Shown: positions 7,867 through 17,343, numbered from the stretch's first letter. The stretch: 56,217 nt of DNA from an uncultured Spirochaetaceae bacterium (GCA_944388955.1 CALXKJ010000015.1:1-56217), one strand, 5' to 3'. The notes: generated from the sequence alone by a model not told the origin. Program-made: numbers and translations.

Positions 7867-9180
7867 ATGAAGAGAATCGTCCTTGTATCTATTGCGATGC
7901 TTATTGCGGTTTCATCTGTGTTTGCAATGGGTGGCGGTGAGACATCTGCCGCAAGCGAATATGACAGGATTGTCACAACAACTGTCACCGCTACATATCT
8001 GAACGAGACTTGGTTCAACACCATGAATGCAGATTTCGAGAAAGAGACAGGTATTCATGTAGTGGTACAGCCTGTTCCAGGCGATGAGGATGAGTACAAA
8101 GCCAAAATCAATATCGATCTGATGGGCGGCAGCGACGTTGATGTTGTCGAGACACTCGGGCCTAAGGATTACTCAAGACAGGTTTCCGCTGGATTCTTCA
8201 TGCCGCTCAATGACGCTGTCGAGGCTGCTGGTATCGATCCATATGCTCTTTATGGAGCCAATCTTCCTGTGGAGAAGGATGGCAATTACTATGCACTTCC
8301 ATTCAAGCAGGAGATGTATTGCATATTCTACAACAAGGCAATCTTCGATGAAGCAGGTGTTCCTTATCCGGAAGGACCATGGACATGGGATGAATATGTA
8401 GAGACAGCTGAGAAGCTTACAGATCCGAAGAAGGGTATTTATGGCTCTTTCATGAATGCGGATCTTCCATGGATGTATATGCCAGCTCAGCAGCTTGCTG
8501 TACCATTCTATAAAGAAGATGGAAGCTGCAATTTCGATGATCCTGTATTCAAGGAATATGCAGAGTGGTTCAAGTACATTTCCAACGACCTTGGTATCCA
8601 GCCGTCTGTAGCGGAGCTTGAGGCCGAGAATGCCAACTGGAATTATTATGCTCTTGAAGGCTACCGCCTCGCTATGTTCCCCCAGGGCAACTGGTTCACA
8701 CGTCTTCTCAACAGCCAGGAGGATTATCCGAAGGATTGGAATTATGGTGTAGCACCGCTTCCGTCAGCTGGCGAGGGTGGAAACAACAACCTTGTATCGC
8801 TTGGTTATGTCGCTATAAACAAGAATGCGGCTCACCCCGAGGAAGCACTTACATACGCGCTCTGGATTGCTGAGAATCAGTGGAAGTATGAGGGAGGAAT
8901 CCCTGCATTCGCTACAATGAGCGAAGAGGATCAGCAGCTTGCATTCGGCTCAATCGCAGAAGCTTCACATGGGCAGGTAACAGTTGATGATCTCTATCAG
9001 AATCTTGTGAATACCGGACTTGGCAGTGTCTCTTCAGATATCGTAGGCACAGCCGCTGCAGAGTACTATAACATCGTCAAGGAAGAGCTTTCTTCCTACA
9101 ACATGAATCTGCAGGATATCGATACAGCAATCAGCAATATCGTAACAAGAGTAAACGAAGCAATAGCTAACGCTGAATAA
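7867..9180 (+). CDS. Sugar ABC transporter substrate-binding protein
   Basis: A 437-residue family 1 extracellular solute-binding protein. A signal peptide (MKRIVLVSIAMLIAVSSVFA) is followed by MGGGE. There is no lipobox cysteine, so it is probably cleaved by signal peptidase I or stays as a membrane-tethered periplasmic protein. The body has the family features WTWDEYVETAEKLT, where a domain hinge packs on sugar, and an FPQGNWF loop late in the chain. It delivers sugar to the two permeases downstream. No ATPase gene is in the operon, so a shared MsmK/UgpC-type ATPase elsewhere is likely. A GC-rich hairpin separates it from the permease genes. Confidence 0.93.
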   Translation: MKRIVLVSIAMLIAVSSVFAMGGGETSAASEYDRIVTTTVTATYLNETWFNTMNADFEKETGIHVVVQPVPGDEDEYKAKINIDLMGGSDVDVVETLGPKDYSRQVSAGFFMPLNDAVEAAGIDPYALYGANLPVEKDGNYYALPFKQEMYCIFYNKAIFDEAGVPYPEGPWTWDEYVETAEKLTDPKKGIYGSFMNADLPWMYMPAQQLAVPFYKEDGSCNFDDPVFKEYAEWFKYISNDLGIQPSVAELEAENANWNYYALEGYRLAMFPQGNWFTRLLNSQEDYPKDWNYGVAPLPSAGEGGNNNLVSLGYVAINKNAAHPEEALTYALWIAENQWKYEGGIPAFATMSEEDQQLAFGSIAEASHGQVTVDDLYQNLVNTGLGSVSSDIVGTAAAEYYNIVKEELSSYNMNLQDIDTAISNIVTRVNEAIANAE

Positions 9181-9187
9181 TCATACG

Positions 9188-9207
9188 AGGGGCCTTTCCG
9201 GGCCCCT
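9188..9207 (+). terminator. Intercistronic hairpin after the binding-protein gene
   Basis: AGGGGCC (9188-9194) pairs with GGCCCCT (9201-9207) around a 6-base loop. It has no T run, so it is more likely an mRNA stabiliser or partial attenuator that keeps binding protein above permease levels than a full terminator. Confidence 0.6.
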
Positions 9208-9229
9208 TGCCCATTAATGGAGGAAGATC

Positions 9230-10123
9230 GTGAAAAGGAGATCGATGAAAAGCGTGGAGGCAGCAGCAGGTTATCTTCTGATAGCTCCATTCATGCTGAT
9301 GTTCGCTGTCTTCAAGCTCTATCCAATGCTTTATGGCATCGCTGTCGGATTCTGGGATAGGAATTCGGAGATGAAGCTGCTCGATACGACATTCGTGGGT
9401 CTCTCGAATTATATCACGGTTCTTAAAAGCGCCTCTTTCTGGGAGGCTTTTGCTCATTCAATTGTCTTCTCCGTGATATACATCGTATTCCTGATGGTAT
9501 TCGGTTTCCTTGCAGCTGTTCTGCTCAATAGGAAATTCTGGGGCCGAACTGCGGTAAGGACATGCTTTTATATTCCATATGTCACGAATATGATTGCAGT
9601 CGGTATCGTATTCAAATATCTCCTGAATCCTGTCCGCGGACCTGTGAATGCGATTTTCCGTCTTTTCGGGGCCTCAGGTCCTGGCTGGCTCTCAAGTCCA
9701 GTGATGGCGCTTCCGACAGCTGCTGTCATAGCAGGCTGGGCCGCACTCGCGTTTCATATAATTACATGCCTTGCCGCTTTGCAGGATATCCCGGCTGATA
9801 TGTATGAGGTCGCGGATATCGAAGGCGCTGGTTTCTGGCAGAAACTGAGATACATCGTCCTTCCTTATCTTACTCCGACGCTTTTCATGCTCCTCACTAT
9901 TACGCTTATTAATTCATTCAGGAATTATACAGCGATAGCGGGGCTCACTGGAGGTGGCCCTGGGACATCAAGCAAAGTCGTTTCCGTGCTCATCTATGAT
10001 GATGCATTCAATTTCCTTGCATTCAGCAGAGCAAGCGCAGAAGGGGTTATCTTCACGATATTCATCATCATTGTGAATAGGCTTTTCACAAAAGCGAGGT
10101 CAATATGGGAATCAAGAAACTGA
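9230..10123 (+). CDS. Sugar ABC transporter permease (MalF/UgpA type)
   Basis: A 297-residue membrane protein with six predicted helices. It has the binding-protein-dependent permease EAA loop (MYEVADIEGAGFWQKLRYIV, about residues 192-211) that docks on the ATPase. The N-terminal YLLIAPFMLMFAVFKLYPML is typical of the CUT1 family. The start is GTG 9230 after GGAGGA; ATG 9245 in frame, with its own AGGAG, is an alternative. It pairs with the next gene, which it overlaps by 19 bases. Confidence 0.92.
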   Translation: MKRRSMKSVEAAAGYLLIAPFMLMFAVFKLYPMLYGIAVGFWDRNSEMKLLDTTFVGLSNYITVLKSASFWEAFAHSIVFSVIYIVFLMVFGFLAAVLLNRKFWGRTAVRTCFYIPYVTNMIAVGIVFKYLLNPVRGPVNAIFRLFGASGPGWLSSPVMALPTAAVIAGWAALAFHIITCLAALQDIPADMYEVADIEGAGFWQKLRYIVLPYLTPTLFMLLTITLINSFRNYTAIAGLTGGGPGTSSKVVSVLIYDDAFNFLAFSRASAEGVIFTIFIIIVNRLFTKARSIWESRN

Positions 10124-10932
10124 AGAGGAAGGATATTGTCTTCACAGCTGTTATGTGGCTTCTCGCTCTTATGATGCTCTATCCATTCATCATGATGGTG
10201 GCTATTTCCTTCCGACCTTCCGGACAGGCTTACCAGCCGCTCTTCTCATCCGGGATAATCCACACGCTGCGAAGCTATAAGCAGGTGCTTTCGCATCCGA
10301 ATTTCTTCGACTGGTATCGCAACACAGTCGTCACAGTTGTCGTGACGATATTCATACGTCTGGTTATAACCATACTTGCCGCGTATTCATTCAGCCGTCT
10401 TAAATTCAAGGGAAAAGGACTTATACTTGCATTCCTTGTCGCGACGATGATGGTTCCAGGTGAAACAACAATGGTCCCAAGGTATCTTTATTTCAAGCAG
10501 ATCGGAATTCTCAATACGCTTTGGTCAATTGTTCTGCCTGAAGCTAGTGAGGTCTTCTATCTTATATTGCTTATTGAGTTTTTCAGCTCTATTCCTGGTG
10601 ACTTTACGGAAGCGGCGACAATTGATGGTGCTGGGCATCTCATCATTCTTTTCCGCATATTCATCCCGCTTTCAGGACCTGCAATTGCCACAACAGTGCT
10701 CTTCTCGTTTATAAATATCTGGAACAACTATCTTGATCCATATCTGTTTATAAACAATATCGAGACACAGCTCATAACGCCTGCGCTGCAGTTCTTCCAG
10801 GAGCAGGGCGGAGCGAATATGCCTGTGCAGATGGCTGGATCAGCACTTGCTCTGATTCCTGTCATTGTGCTATTCGTCTTCACGCAGAAATACTTCGTGC
10901 AAGGTGTGGCATCTTCTGGAATCAAAGGATGA
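10105..10932 (+). CDS. Sugar ABC transporter permease (MalG type)
   Basis: A 275-residue CUT1-family inner-membrane permease with six predicted helices. The EAA loop is FTEAATIDGAGHLIILFRIF (about residues 169-188), and the C-terminus KYFVQGVASSGIKG is the typical MalG-type end. Its start lies inside the end of the MalF-type gene, which implies translational coupling and a one-to-one complex. It is the last gene of the operon. The sugar is unknown. Confidence 0.92.
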   Translation: MGIKKLKRKDIVFTAVMWLLALMMLYPFIMMVAISFRPSGQAYQPLFSSGIIHTLRSYKQVLSHPNFFDWYRNTVVTVVVTIFIRLVITILAAYSFSRLKFKGKGLILAFLVATMMVPGETTMVPRYLYFKQIGILNTLWSIVLPEASEVFYLILLIEFFSSIPGDFTEAATIDGAGHLIILFRIFIPLSGPAIATTVLFSFINIWNNYLDPYLFINNIETQLITPALQFFQEQGGANMPVQMAGSALALIPVIVLFVFTQKYFVQGVASSGIKG

Positions 10933-10956
10933 TGCCTTATCTTTTGCCTCTGATTC

Positions 10957-11007
10957 ATATGATGCACACTGCTGCGGAATGATGAAATAATGCATTGAGC
11001 ATCATAT
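10957..11007. repeat. Inverted repeat downstream of the ABC operon
   Basis: ATATGATGC (10957-10965) and GCATCATAT (10999-11007) form a perfect 9-bp inverted repeat with a 33-base loop. No T run follows. It may end or stabilise the ABC operon transcript. The rest of the 244-base gap holds the iterons of ATPase B. Confidence 0.4.
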
Positions 11008-11077
11008 CCCTTTCAGATTGGAGCAATCTCAATCCTGAGGGGATTATTCTGTCTTATCCATTAAAACAGTAATAATA

Positions 11078-11146
11078 TGGAAAAAAATCCATACTAGATG
11101 TGGTGAAAATTCCATATTAGATATGGAAAATATTCCATACTAGATT
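11078..11146 (+). repeat. Three 23-bp iterons upstream of ATPase B
   Basis: Three tandem units with an exact 23-base period occupy 11078-11100, 11101-11123 and 11124-11146. Each begins TGG and ends TCCATAYTAGATN, with an A/T-rich middle, so each also contains a short TGGA/TCCA dyad (the second unit TGGT). The array stops 17 bases before the likely -10 box TATCAT (11164-11169), so its last unit covers the -35 position. The design resembles plasmid iterons or a cooperative repressor array. Confidence 0.8.
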
Positions 11147-11176
11147 TGCTTGGATATATGTTTTATCATTGGATAC

Positions 11177-12469
11177 ATGGACAAATATGTCGAAAGAATA
11201 TCCGATAAACAGCTAGAAAAACTGCTACGGCTTTCAGGAGCAGTACTGGTGACAGGTGTTAAATGGTGTGGTAAGACAACATCTTCAAGACGATATGCTG
11301 AATCAGAAATTATTCTTGATAATTCAGCAGAAGGCAAAAACCTGATTCTCAGAGCAAATGCTATGCCATCCGATGTTCTTAACCAGAAGCCTCCTTTGCT
11401 TATCGATGAATGGCAGAATGCGCCAAGGTTATGGGATGCTGTCCGCAGGGAAGTTGATGACAGGGGAAAACGAGGGCAGTTTATTCTGACAGGTTCTTCG
11501 ACTCCATTGGATGATGAAGCGAAGCAGGAAATATTCCATTCAGGGTTTGGCCGTATTGCAAATCTGAGAATGCACACAATGAGTTCACTGGAAACAGGCT
11601 TCTCGTATGGAAAAATCTCACTCTCAAAGTTGTTTGAGGATGGGAACATGTATATAAGTGATTATTCGGACAGGACACTTGAGGACATGGCTCTTTCGTT
11701 ATGCAAAGGTGGCTGGCCGAATACTCTTGAAGATAAAGATGAAGACGCACTTGAAATCCCTTATATGCTTCTAGACGAGCTTATCAATATTGATGTTCAG
11801 CGTAGATTGGAGGAACTGGGGCTAAGAAAGAATTCCAGTGATGTAAGACGATTGCTCCGGTCATATTCAAGGAATATATCTACCCAAGCTTCAAAGAGTC
11901 TCATACGCAAGGATCTCAGCACAAATGAAGAGACTTTGTTCAATGAAGAAACGCTGAATAAATATCTGGCACTTCTTGAAACGATGTTCATTACCGAGGA
12001 TCTTGAGGCATGGGCTCCAAGTGTAAGATCAAAAACAAGAGTACAGGGAGGTCCGACAAGACACTTGTCGGAGCCATCATTGGCTGTTGCTTCATTAGGC
12101 TTATCGCCTCAGTCATTGGTGAAGGATTTCCGTACTTTTGGATTCCTCTTTGAATCATATGCAATCAAGGATCTCAGAGTATATTCTACAGCTCTGAATG
12201 GCAATCTTTATCATTACAGGGATGCAAAAGGACTTGAGGCAGATGCAATAATGGAACTCCGTGATCAGCGATGGGCTATGTTCGAAGTGAAACTATTCGA
12301 TCCTGACAGGGTTGATGAGGGGGCTGCCAATTTGCTTAAGATAAAAGATAAGATGAATTACTCAACGATGAAGCAGCCTTCATTCATGATGGTCATCACG
12401 GCAGGAAAATATGCGCGTCTCAGACCTGATGGTGTATATGAAGTCCCTATTTCCCTTCTAGCTCCATAG
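11177..12469 (+). CDS. AAA ATPase B with DUF4143-type C-terminus
   Basis: A 430-residue protein from ATG 11177; the upstream TTG 11150 in frame would add 9 residues. The N-terminal AAA_14-type ATPase has Walker A GVKWCGKTTSS and Walker B LLIDEWQN, with the sensor-like FILTGSS after it. The C-terminal DUF4143 region carries EAD (354-356) and FEVK (E370, K372), matching the D-(D/E)xK pattern of PD-(D/E)XK nucleases, so catalytic residues may be intact. TATCAT lies 7 bases before the ATG and no Shine-Dalgarno sequence is seen. Three 23-bp iterons sit directly upstream. The function of this family is not established; a link to mobile or defence modules is speculation. Confidence 0.88.
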   Translation: MDKYVERISDKQLEKLLRLSGAVLVTGVKWCGKTTSSRRYAESEIILDNSAEGKNLILRANAMPSDVLNQKPPLLIDEWQNAPRLWDAVRREVDDRGKRGQFILTGSSTPLDDEAKQEIFHSGFGRIANLRMHTMSSLETGFSYGKISLSKLFEDGNMYISDYSDRTLEDMALSLCKGGWPNTLEDKDEDALEIPYMLLDELINIDVQRRLEELGLRKNSSDVRRLLRSYSRNISTQASKSLIRKDLSTNEETLFNEETLNKYLALLETMFITEDLEAWAPSVRSKTRVQGGPTRHLSEPSLAVASLGLSPQSLVKDFRTFGFLFESYAIKDLRVYSTALNGNLYHYRDAKGLEADAIMELRDQRWAMFEVKLFDPDRVDEGAANLLKIKDKMNYSTMKQPSFMMVITAGKYARLRPDGVYEVPISLLAP

Positions 12470-12477
12470 AATTTCAA

Positions 12478-12507
12478 AACGAGGAAAGCCTGAAGACCTT
12501 CCTCGTT
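12478..12507. terminator. Bidirectional terminator
   Basis: AACGAGGAA (12478-12486) pairs with TTCCTCGTT (12499-12507), a perfect 9-bp stem with a 12-base loop followed by CTCTTTT. It lies between the convergent ATPase B and GH88 genes. Confidence 0.7.
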
Positions 12508-12513
12508 CTCTTT

Positions 12514-13677
12514 TCACCACCAGCTCTTCCAGGAGCCGCCGAGTCTTACCAGCGCTTCTAGCCAGTAGTAATCGCCCCAGCTCACGCATTCATCCACTCC
12601 GGCAGGTGTACATGTGTTATATGGACTCTTCTTGGAATATGTTCCGTGTTTTACAAGGCCGTTTATTCCTTCCTCGTCCTTTTTCACCATGCAGGTATCA
12701 TAGATAGCTTTCAGAAGCTCTTTCGCCATCTTCCTGTATTTCCTTGCTTCCTCATACTCGCCATTCTTCTCATACGAGTCTGCAGCCTCAAGGAAACCGC
12801 ATGCGACGATAGAGCCTGATGATGAGTCCCTCGGCTCGTCACCAGATGTGAATATGAGGTCCCAGTATGGGATCATATCCTCAGGAAGCTTCTCCATGAA
12901 ATAATCTGAAACATGCTCGAATAAATCGAGATAGCTCTTCTCTCCTGTGTGCCTGTAGGCGAGAGCAAGACCGTAAACAGCCCAGGCCTGACCGCGTGCC
13001 CATGATGAATCAGCTTTGTAACCCTGGCATGTTTCTCCACGTACAGGCTCTCCGGTTTCTTTGTTCATGAAGAATGTATGGAAGCAGGAGTAATCGTCTC
13101 TGAAGGAGTTCGCAATACATGTCTTCGTGTGCTTCAGCGCGATTTCCCTGTATATTGATTTCCCTGTTTCCTTCTCTGCCCAGTACAGGAGCGGAAGATT
13201 CAGCATGCAGTCGATGATATACCTGTAGTTGTCATCAGCACCCATTGCTCCCCATGCCTGTATAAACTGTCCTTTCTCCTGAAAGCGTGAGATGAGGTTG
13301 TCTGCAGCCATGAGAGCAGCTTCGCGAGCGTGTGCATTATGTGTGAGCATATATGCGGCCACGCAGGATGGCGTATATAGGAATCCCATGTCGTGGTGAT
13401 CGACTGCAATATGCTTCTTTATTCTCTCAAGGAAGCTTTCGACGAATATACCTGCGGCATGGGCGAAAACCTCATCATCACTTGCAAGATACGCCAGCCA
13501 CAGTTCTCCTGGCCAGAAACCTGTAGTCCACTCGATATTGTCTATCGGCTTATATATGCCATCAACTGTGTTCGTGTCCTGGCACTTGTATGTGTATTCA
13601 GGAAGATTGCGTCTTATGATTGCAACTGCGTTGTCTATCGCATTAAGTCTTTCTTTCTCTGTCAGTTCCCTGATCAT
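12514..13677 (-). CDS. Unsaturated glucuronyl hydrolase, GH88
   Basis: A 387-residue alpha/alpha-barrel enzyme of family GH88. It hydrates and removes the 4,5-unsaturated uronic acid left at the non-reducing end by polysaccharide lyases. The two aspartates known from Bacillus unsaturated glucuronyl hydrolase (D88 and D149) correspond to D96 in HHDMGFLY and D156 in RYIIDCMLN. The N-terminal WTTGFWPGELW is typical. No signal peptide is seen, so it acts in the cytoplasm on imported oligosaccharides. ATG 13677 follows AGGAGG. It is the last gene of a minus-strand operon with a heparinase-like lyase 10 bases upstream and an ABC importer. Confidence 0.92.
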   Translation of the reverse strand: MIRELTEKERLNAIDNAVAIIRRNLPEYTYKCQDTNTVDGIYKPIDNIEWTTGFWPGELWLAYLASDDEVFAHAAGIFVESFLERIKKHIAVDHHDMGFLYTPSCVAAYMLTHNAHAREAALMAADNLISRFQEKGQFIQAWGAMGADDNYRYIIDCMLNLPLLYWAEKETGKSIYREIALKHTKTCIANSFRDDYSCFHTFFMNKETGEPVRGETCQGYKADSSWARGQAWAVYGLALAYRHTGEKSYLDLFEHVSDYFMEKLPEDMIPYWDLIFTSGDEPRDSSSGSIVACGFLEAADSYEKNGEYEEARKYRKMAKELLKAIYDTCMVKKDEEGINGLVKHGTYSKKSPYNTCTPAGVDECVSWGDYYWLEALVRLGGSWKSWW

Positions 13678-13687
13678 TCTTTACCTC

Positions 13688-15601
13688 CTAGTATCTGATG
13701 ACCTTTGTCTCTTCATCGTTTTTCCTGATGAATACTCTGCCATAGGCTTCAGCTTCTCCTGCCTTTATCAGAAAACCTCCAGCGGGGTATTCATTCGATA
13801 TCATCGCTACAGAGTATCTGTCGCCTCCTGATTCTATCTCGAGCCCGAATGAGATCTCTTCTGGTATTTTCTTGCCGGAAAGCGGCTTCACAAGAGGAAT
13901 CCTACTATATGTGAAATCCTCATTTCCTATTGCTATAAGTGTAACGATGAGCTTCCTTCCCTCAGCCGTATCCTTAACCGTTAAAAGAGGTGATGAGAGC
14001 ATCTCATTGTATTTCTTCGACATAGGATATTCTGAAACAGAAGTATTGCCTGAAAAGAGGATAAGCTTCACAGAACTGCTGTCCTTTGTTGCCCTGAAGC
14101 CATCATTCTCCTCTTTCAGGGCTGTCCCTTCATCGAAATGATAGAGGATGGAAGCCTCCGCTTTGCCTTCTGCCGCTATGTCATCGGCGATGATTACGAA
14201 CCGGTCCTCGATTGTCAGTATCGACCTTGTTACATAAACACCTTCCTTCATGTAACCGAGATGTGATGCCCTGAGGTATTTATAATCACCATCGATGGCA
14301 GCATCCGAGAATACAGGTTCAGCGAAGGATGAGACGCCCCAGCTGTCTTCCATCACCGACTGGTCATGTCCGTTGATTATCACAGTGTTGTGGCCGGACG
14401 CGCCTTTGAGAGCCCTGCGCTCCTTTGTGTCTACATATGTGAAGCGCCCTGTATCTGTGAGAATCGTACATCCATTGGCATAGAGATCGAAATGAAGCTG
14501 ATCGAAATGTCCATGTCCGCTGCCAATGAGACCGGAATGGAATCTGAGAGCCCTCGATTCTGACAATGAGAGAATCGCGTTGCCGCTGTCTTTGAGGAAG
14601 CATGATGGATTTTCAGGTTTTCTCTGAGGTGGAAGCACAGCATCAAGCTCATGCGACATATAGAATTCCTCATCCATGCCGCCTTCAGCATAGTAGGAGA
14701 GAAGACCATCATCGAAGAGAATTGCGGCAGATGCTATGATATCGCGCATATCTATCTCATCGCTGTCCCCGAAAAGATAGCTCTTGCCGTCCGGCCTGAG
14801 CGTCTTAGCAAGTCCAAGAGCGAGGAGGTGGGTATTCTCTCTAAGCGTTTCAGGCAGTTTTATATTGTTTCTGTCTGCGACGATGACTGTATCCGTCGCG
14901 GCATGAAGCACCTCAGCCTGATACATCGTGCTCTGTTCCCAGTGCATGCCGTCAGGAAGCGTCTGCAGTCTCATCTCCTCATCAAGGCGGGAAAGCGCGG
15001 TTTCCATGCTCTCCTTGTCACCAAGATAGAGGGAGGCAAGGAATAGTCCGTGGTCCTGCAGCACTCCCCAGTTCGATATCCTATGGAAAGCAGTATGTGA
15101 AGCTTTCAGATGCTCTATATGCACGCGGAAGAATGTTTTTATATCCTCGAGCGTCTTGTCATCAAGGCTCATTCCGATGCCGTTGAATATCTCAACGCTT
15201 CTTATATAGTTCTCGATTCTTATACCACATTCGAGTGAGCGCCATGAAAGAGATGATGTTTTCTCTGATAACGGGGATCTCATGAAGAAATCCTCGAATA
15301 GTCTTATCCAGTTATCACGATACTTCTCATCTCCTGTGATGGCCGCAGCTTTGGCATTGTTCAGCAGGAATGTGTGTCTGTTGAATGCAAAGCACCATTC
15401 GTTATCGCCGAATGGGATTGCATCCCAGTCTATTTTCTGGAACGTGACAGGCTTTGTACAGCGCTCCATTTCGTATTTTTCTGTGAAAGTGAATGTGTTC
15501 GTCATGCTTTCATCCGCATGACGGAGAACAGAATCACGCCAGAGGGTATTCCTCTGGCAATGATTCATATTCCTCTTTGGATCTTTGAGGTAAAAGTACA
15601 T
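13688..15601 (-). CDS. Heparinase II/III-family polysaccharide lyase
   Basis: A 637-residue enzyme. The start is taken at ATG 15601, just after the stop of the upstream permease and behind AAAGG; the longer frame to 15670 would lie inside that gene. The N-terminal two-thirds form the heparinase/alginate-lyase alpha-toroid, including HRISNWGVLQDHGLF with the likely catalytic Asn/His, and EQSTMYQAEVL with the Tyr. The C-terminal beta-sandwich holds the family signature GSGHGHFDQLHFDLYANG. No export signal is visible, so it probably cleaves imported uronic-acid-containing oligosaccharides and hands the unsaturated ends to GH88. Heparan, chondroitin or alginate-like substrates are all possible. 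Confidence 0.9.
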   Translation of the reverse strand: MYFYLKDPKRNMNHCQRNTLWRDSVLRHADESMTNTFTFTEKYEMERCTKPVTFQKIDWDAIPFGDNEWCFAFNRHTFLLNNAKAAAITGDEKYRDNWIRLFEDFFMRSPLSEKTSSLSWRSLECGIRIENYIRSVEIFNGIGMSLDDKTLEDIKTFFRVHIEHLKASHTAFHRISNWGVLQDHGLFLASLYLGDKESMETALSRLDEEMRLQTLPDGMHWEQSTMYQAEVLHAATDTVIVADRNNIKLPETLRENTHLLALGLAKTLRPDGKSYLFGDSDEIDMRDIIASAAILFDDGLLSYYAEGGMDEEFYMSHELDAVLPPQRKPENPSCFLKDSGNAILSLSESRALRFHSGLIGSGHGHFDQLHFDLYANGCTILTDTGRFTYVDTKERRALKGASGHNTVIINGHDQSVMEDSWGVSSFAEPVFSDAAIDGDYKYLRASHLGYMKEGVYVTRSILTIEDRFVIIADDIAAEGKAEASILYHFDEGTALKEENDGFRATKDSSSVKLILFSGNTSVSEYPMSKKYNEMLSSPLLTVKDTAEGRKLIVTLIAIGNEDFTYSRIPLVKPLSGKKIPEEISFGLEIESGGDRYSVAMISNEYPAGGFLIKAGEAEAYGRVFIRKNDEETKVIRY

Positions 15602-15602
15602 A

Positions 15603-16436
15603 TCAGCCTTTAAGTCCGCTTGAAGCGATTCCTTCGACGAAGAATCTCTGGAATGCGAGGAAGACGACAAGAACAGGAATGATAGCCATAACGCTTGTCG
15701 CCATGATAAGACCGTATTCAGCTGAATACTGGCCTACGAATAGCTGTATACCAAGCTGTATGGTCTTCAGTCTGTCGCTGTTGAAGTAGATCATTGGTCC
15801 CATGTAGTCGTTCCATACTGTTACGAAGCTCATGATTGTGAGTGTTGCCATAGCGGGCTTCGTGAGCGGAAGGACTATTCTCGCGAATGTTCCGTACTCA
15901 GAGAGACCATCGATTCTTGCAGCTTCGAGAAGCTCATCTGGAATCGTGATGTAGAACTGCCTGAGAAGGAAGACGCCGAATGCAGTGAAGCTCTGCAGAA
16001 GTATGATGGAGATATGCGTGTCGATAAGGTGCATTTTCTGCATCATCACATACTGCGGAAGCATGTATACCTGCCAGGGGATTGCGATTGTCGCAACATA
16101 AGCAAGGAAGAGTACGTTACGACCGGGGAAGCGGCACTTCGAGAAACCATATGCGGCAAACGATGAAGTGAGAAGCTGTATAAGCGTGATGATTATAGAC
16201 AGCTTGAAGGAGTTCATCGTATATGTTGCGAGATTTATCTTCTGCCAGATCTTCACATAGTTCTCCCAGTGCCAGGTCTCGGGAATCCACTTGATAGGGA
16301 ATGAGAAGACTTCGCTGGAAAGCTTGAATGACGCGCTGACCATCCACAGAAGCGGAAGGAGCGTTATGACTGTAAGCAATGCAAGCACGATGTACAGCAG
16401 AACCGTTTTTACCGGACTTCTTTTTTCTATCATCAT
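15603..16436 (-). CDS. Sugar ABC transporter permease (MalG type)
   Basis: A 277-residue CUT1 permease. ATG 16436 follows AAGGAGG by 8 bases; an in-frame start at 16478 would overlap the upstream permease and has no good site. Six helices are predicted, with EAA loop LLEAARIDGLSEYGTFARIV and the usual C-terminus RFFVEGIASSGLKG. It pairs with the MalF-type permease 13 bases upstream and works with the binding protein at 17427-18695. It very likely imports the oligo-uronides processed by the lyase and GH88 encoded in the same operon. Confidence 0.92.
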   Translation of the reverse strand: MMIEKRSPVKTVLLYIVLALLTVITLLPLLWMVSASFKLSSEVFSFPIKWIPETWHWENYVKIWQKINLATYTMNSFKLSIIITLIQLLTSSFAAYGFSKCRFPGRNVLFLAYVATIAIPWQVYMLPQYVMMQKMHLIDTHISIILLQSFTAFGVFLLRQFYITIPDELLEAARIDGLSEYGTFARIVLPLTKPAMATLTIMSFVTVWNDYMGPMIYFNSDRLKTIQLGIQLFVGQYSAEYGLIMATSVMAIIPVLVVFLAFQRFFVEGIASSGLKG

Positions 16437-16449
16437 TTCGCTTTCCTCC

Positions 16450-17343
16450 TTATAGATAGTCGGTGAATTTCTTCTCACCGCGGAACTGTACGATTGTCAC
16501 ACCAAGAACGATAATGAAGAGGATGATGGAAGCTGCAGCACTCTTGCCGTAATCCCAGTAGACGAATGTCTGGTTGTAGATATAGTTCGCAAGGAGCGTT
16601 GTGCTCGTTCCAGGTCCACCCATCGTGAGCGCATAGATAAGATCGAAGCTCTTGAAGCTGTTTATAGTAAGCATCATGAAGACGAAGAATGTGCTAGGTG
16701 TGAGCATTGGAAGTGTTATCTTCCTGAATTTCTGCCAGCCTGTAGCGCCATCGAGCGTTGCCGCTTCATACAGCTGCACTGGTATATCCTGAAGTCCTGC
16801 AAGATAGATAAGCATGTAGTAGCCCATGAACTTCCAGATAGCGACGACGATGACACCCCATATAGCCCAGTCCGTAGATGCGAACCATCCTGGAGGATTG
16901 CTTATGCCGATAGCTCTGAGAGCCATGTTTATAGGTCCGTAATTTGATTCGAAAAGCTGTTTCCATACAGCGCCGATAGCAATCATCGAAGCGACGTACG
17001 GGAAGAATATTGCTGAACGGAAAACATCTCTTCCTTTTATCTTTCTGTTGAGGACACAAGCAAGAGCAAGAGATGCGAGAAGAGTCAGGGCGACTGTGAA
17101 TACAACGTAAAGAAGAGTGAGCCAGAATGCTGATTTGAATACACGGTCCCTGAAGATTGCGCGGAAATTGGCGAATCCCGCGAATGTCATCGCATTGAAC
17201 CCATCCCAATTCATTACAGATAGGATGATCGTGAATATTACAGGGAAAAGAATGAATATAGCAAAGCCAAGGAAGTTCGGAGCGATGAACGAGTACCCGA
17301 TAAGGGACTGCCTAAGCTTCAGAGAGCCTTTTTTCTGTGCCAT
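16450..17343 (-). CDS. Sugar ABC transporter permease (MalF/UgpA type)
   Basis: A 297-residue CUT1 permease with six predicted helices and EAA loop LYEAATLDGATGWQKFRKIT. The start ATG 17343 follows AAGGAGG. It lies between the binding-protein gene, from which it is separated by a strong hairpin, and the MalG-type partner. As in the other operons here, no ATPase is encoded nearby. Confidence 0.92.
   Translation of the reverse strand: MAQKKGSLKLRQSLIGYSFIAPNFLGFAIFILFPVIFTIILSVMNWDGFNAMTFAGFANFRAIFRDRVFKSAFWLTLLYVVFTVALTLLASLALACVLNRKIKGRDVFRSAIFFPYVASMIAIGAVWKQLFESNYGPINMALRAIGISNPPGWFASTDWAIWGVIVVAIWKFMGYYMLIYLAGLQDIPVQLYEAATLDGATGWQKFRKITLPMLTPSTFFVFMMLTINSFKSFDLIYALTMGGPGTSTTLLANYIYNQTFVYWDYGKSAAASIILFIIVLGVTIVQFRGEKKFTDYL

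Noticed and set aside
11078-11146. Possible CRISPR array
   Set aside because: The 23-base units are directly adjacent with no spacers, only three exist, and no cas gene is near; they are iterons.
15602-15670. Longer N-terminus for the heparinase-like lyase
   Set aside because: The added 23 residues lie inside the upstream permease gene, and the ATG at 15601 has a ribosome site and directly follows its stop.
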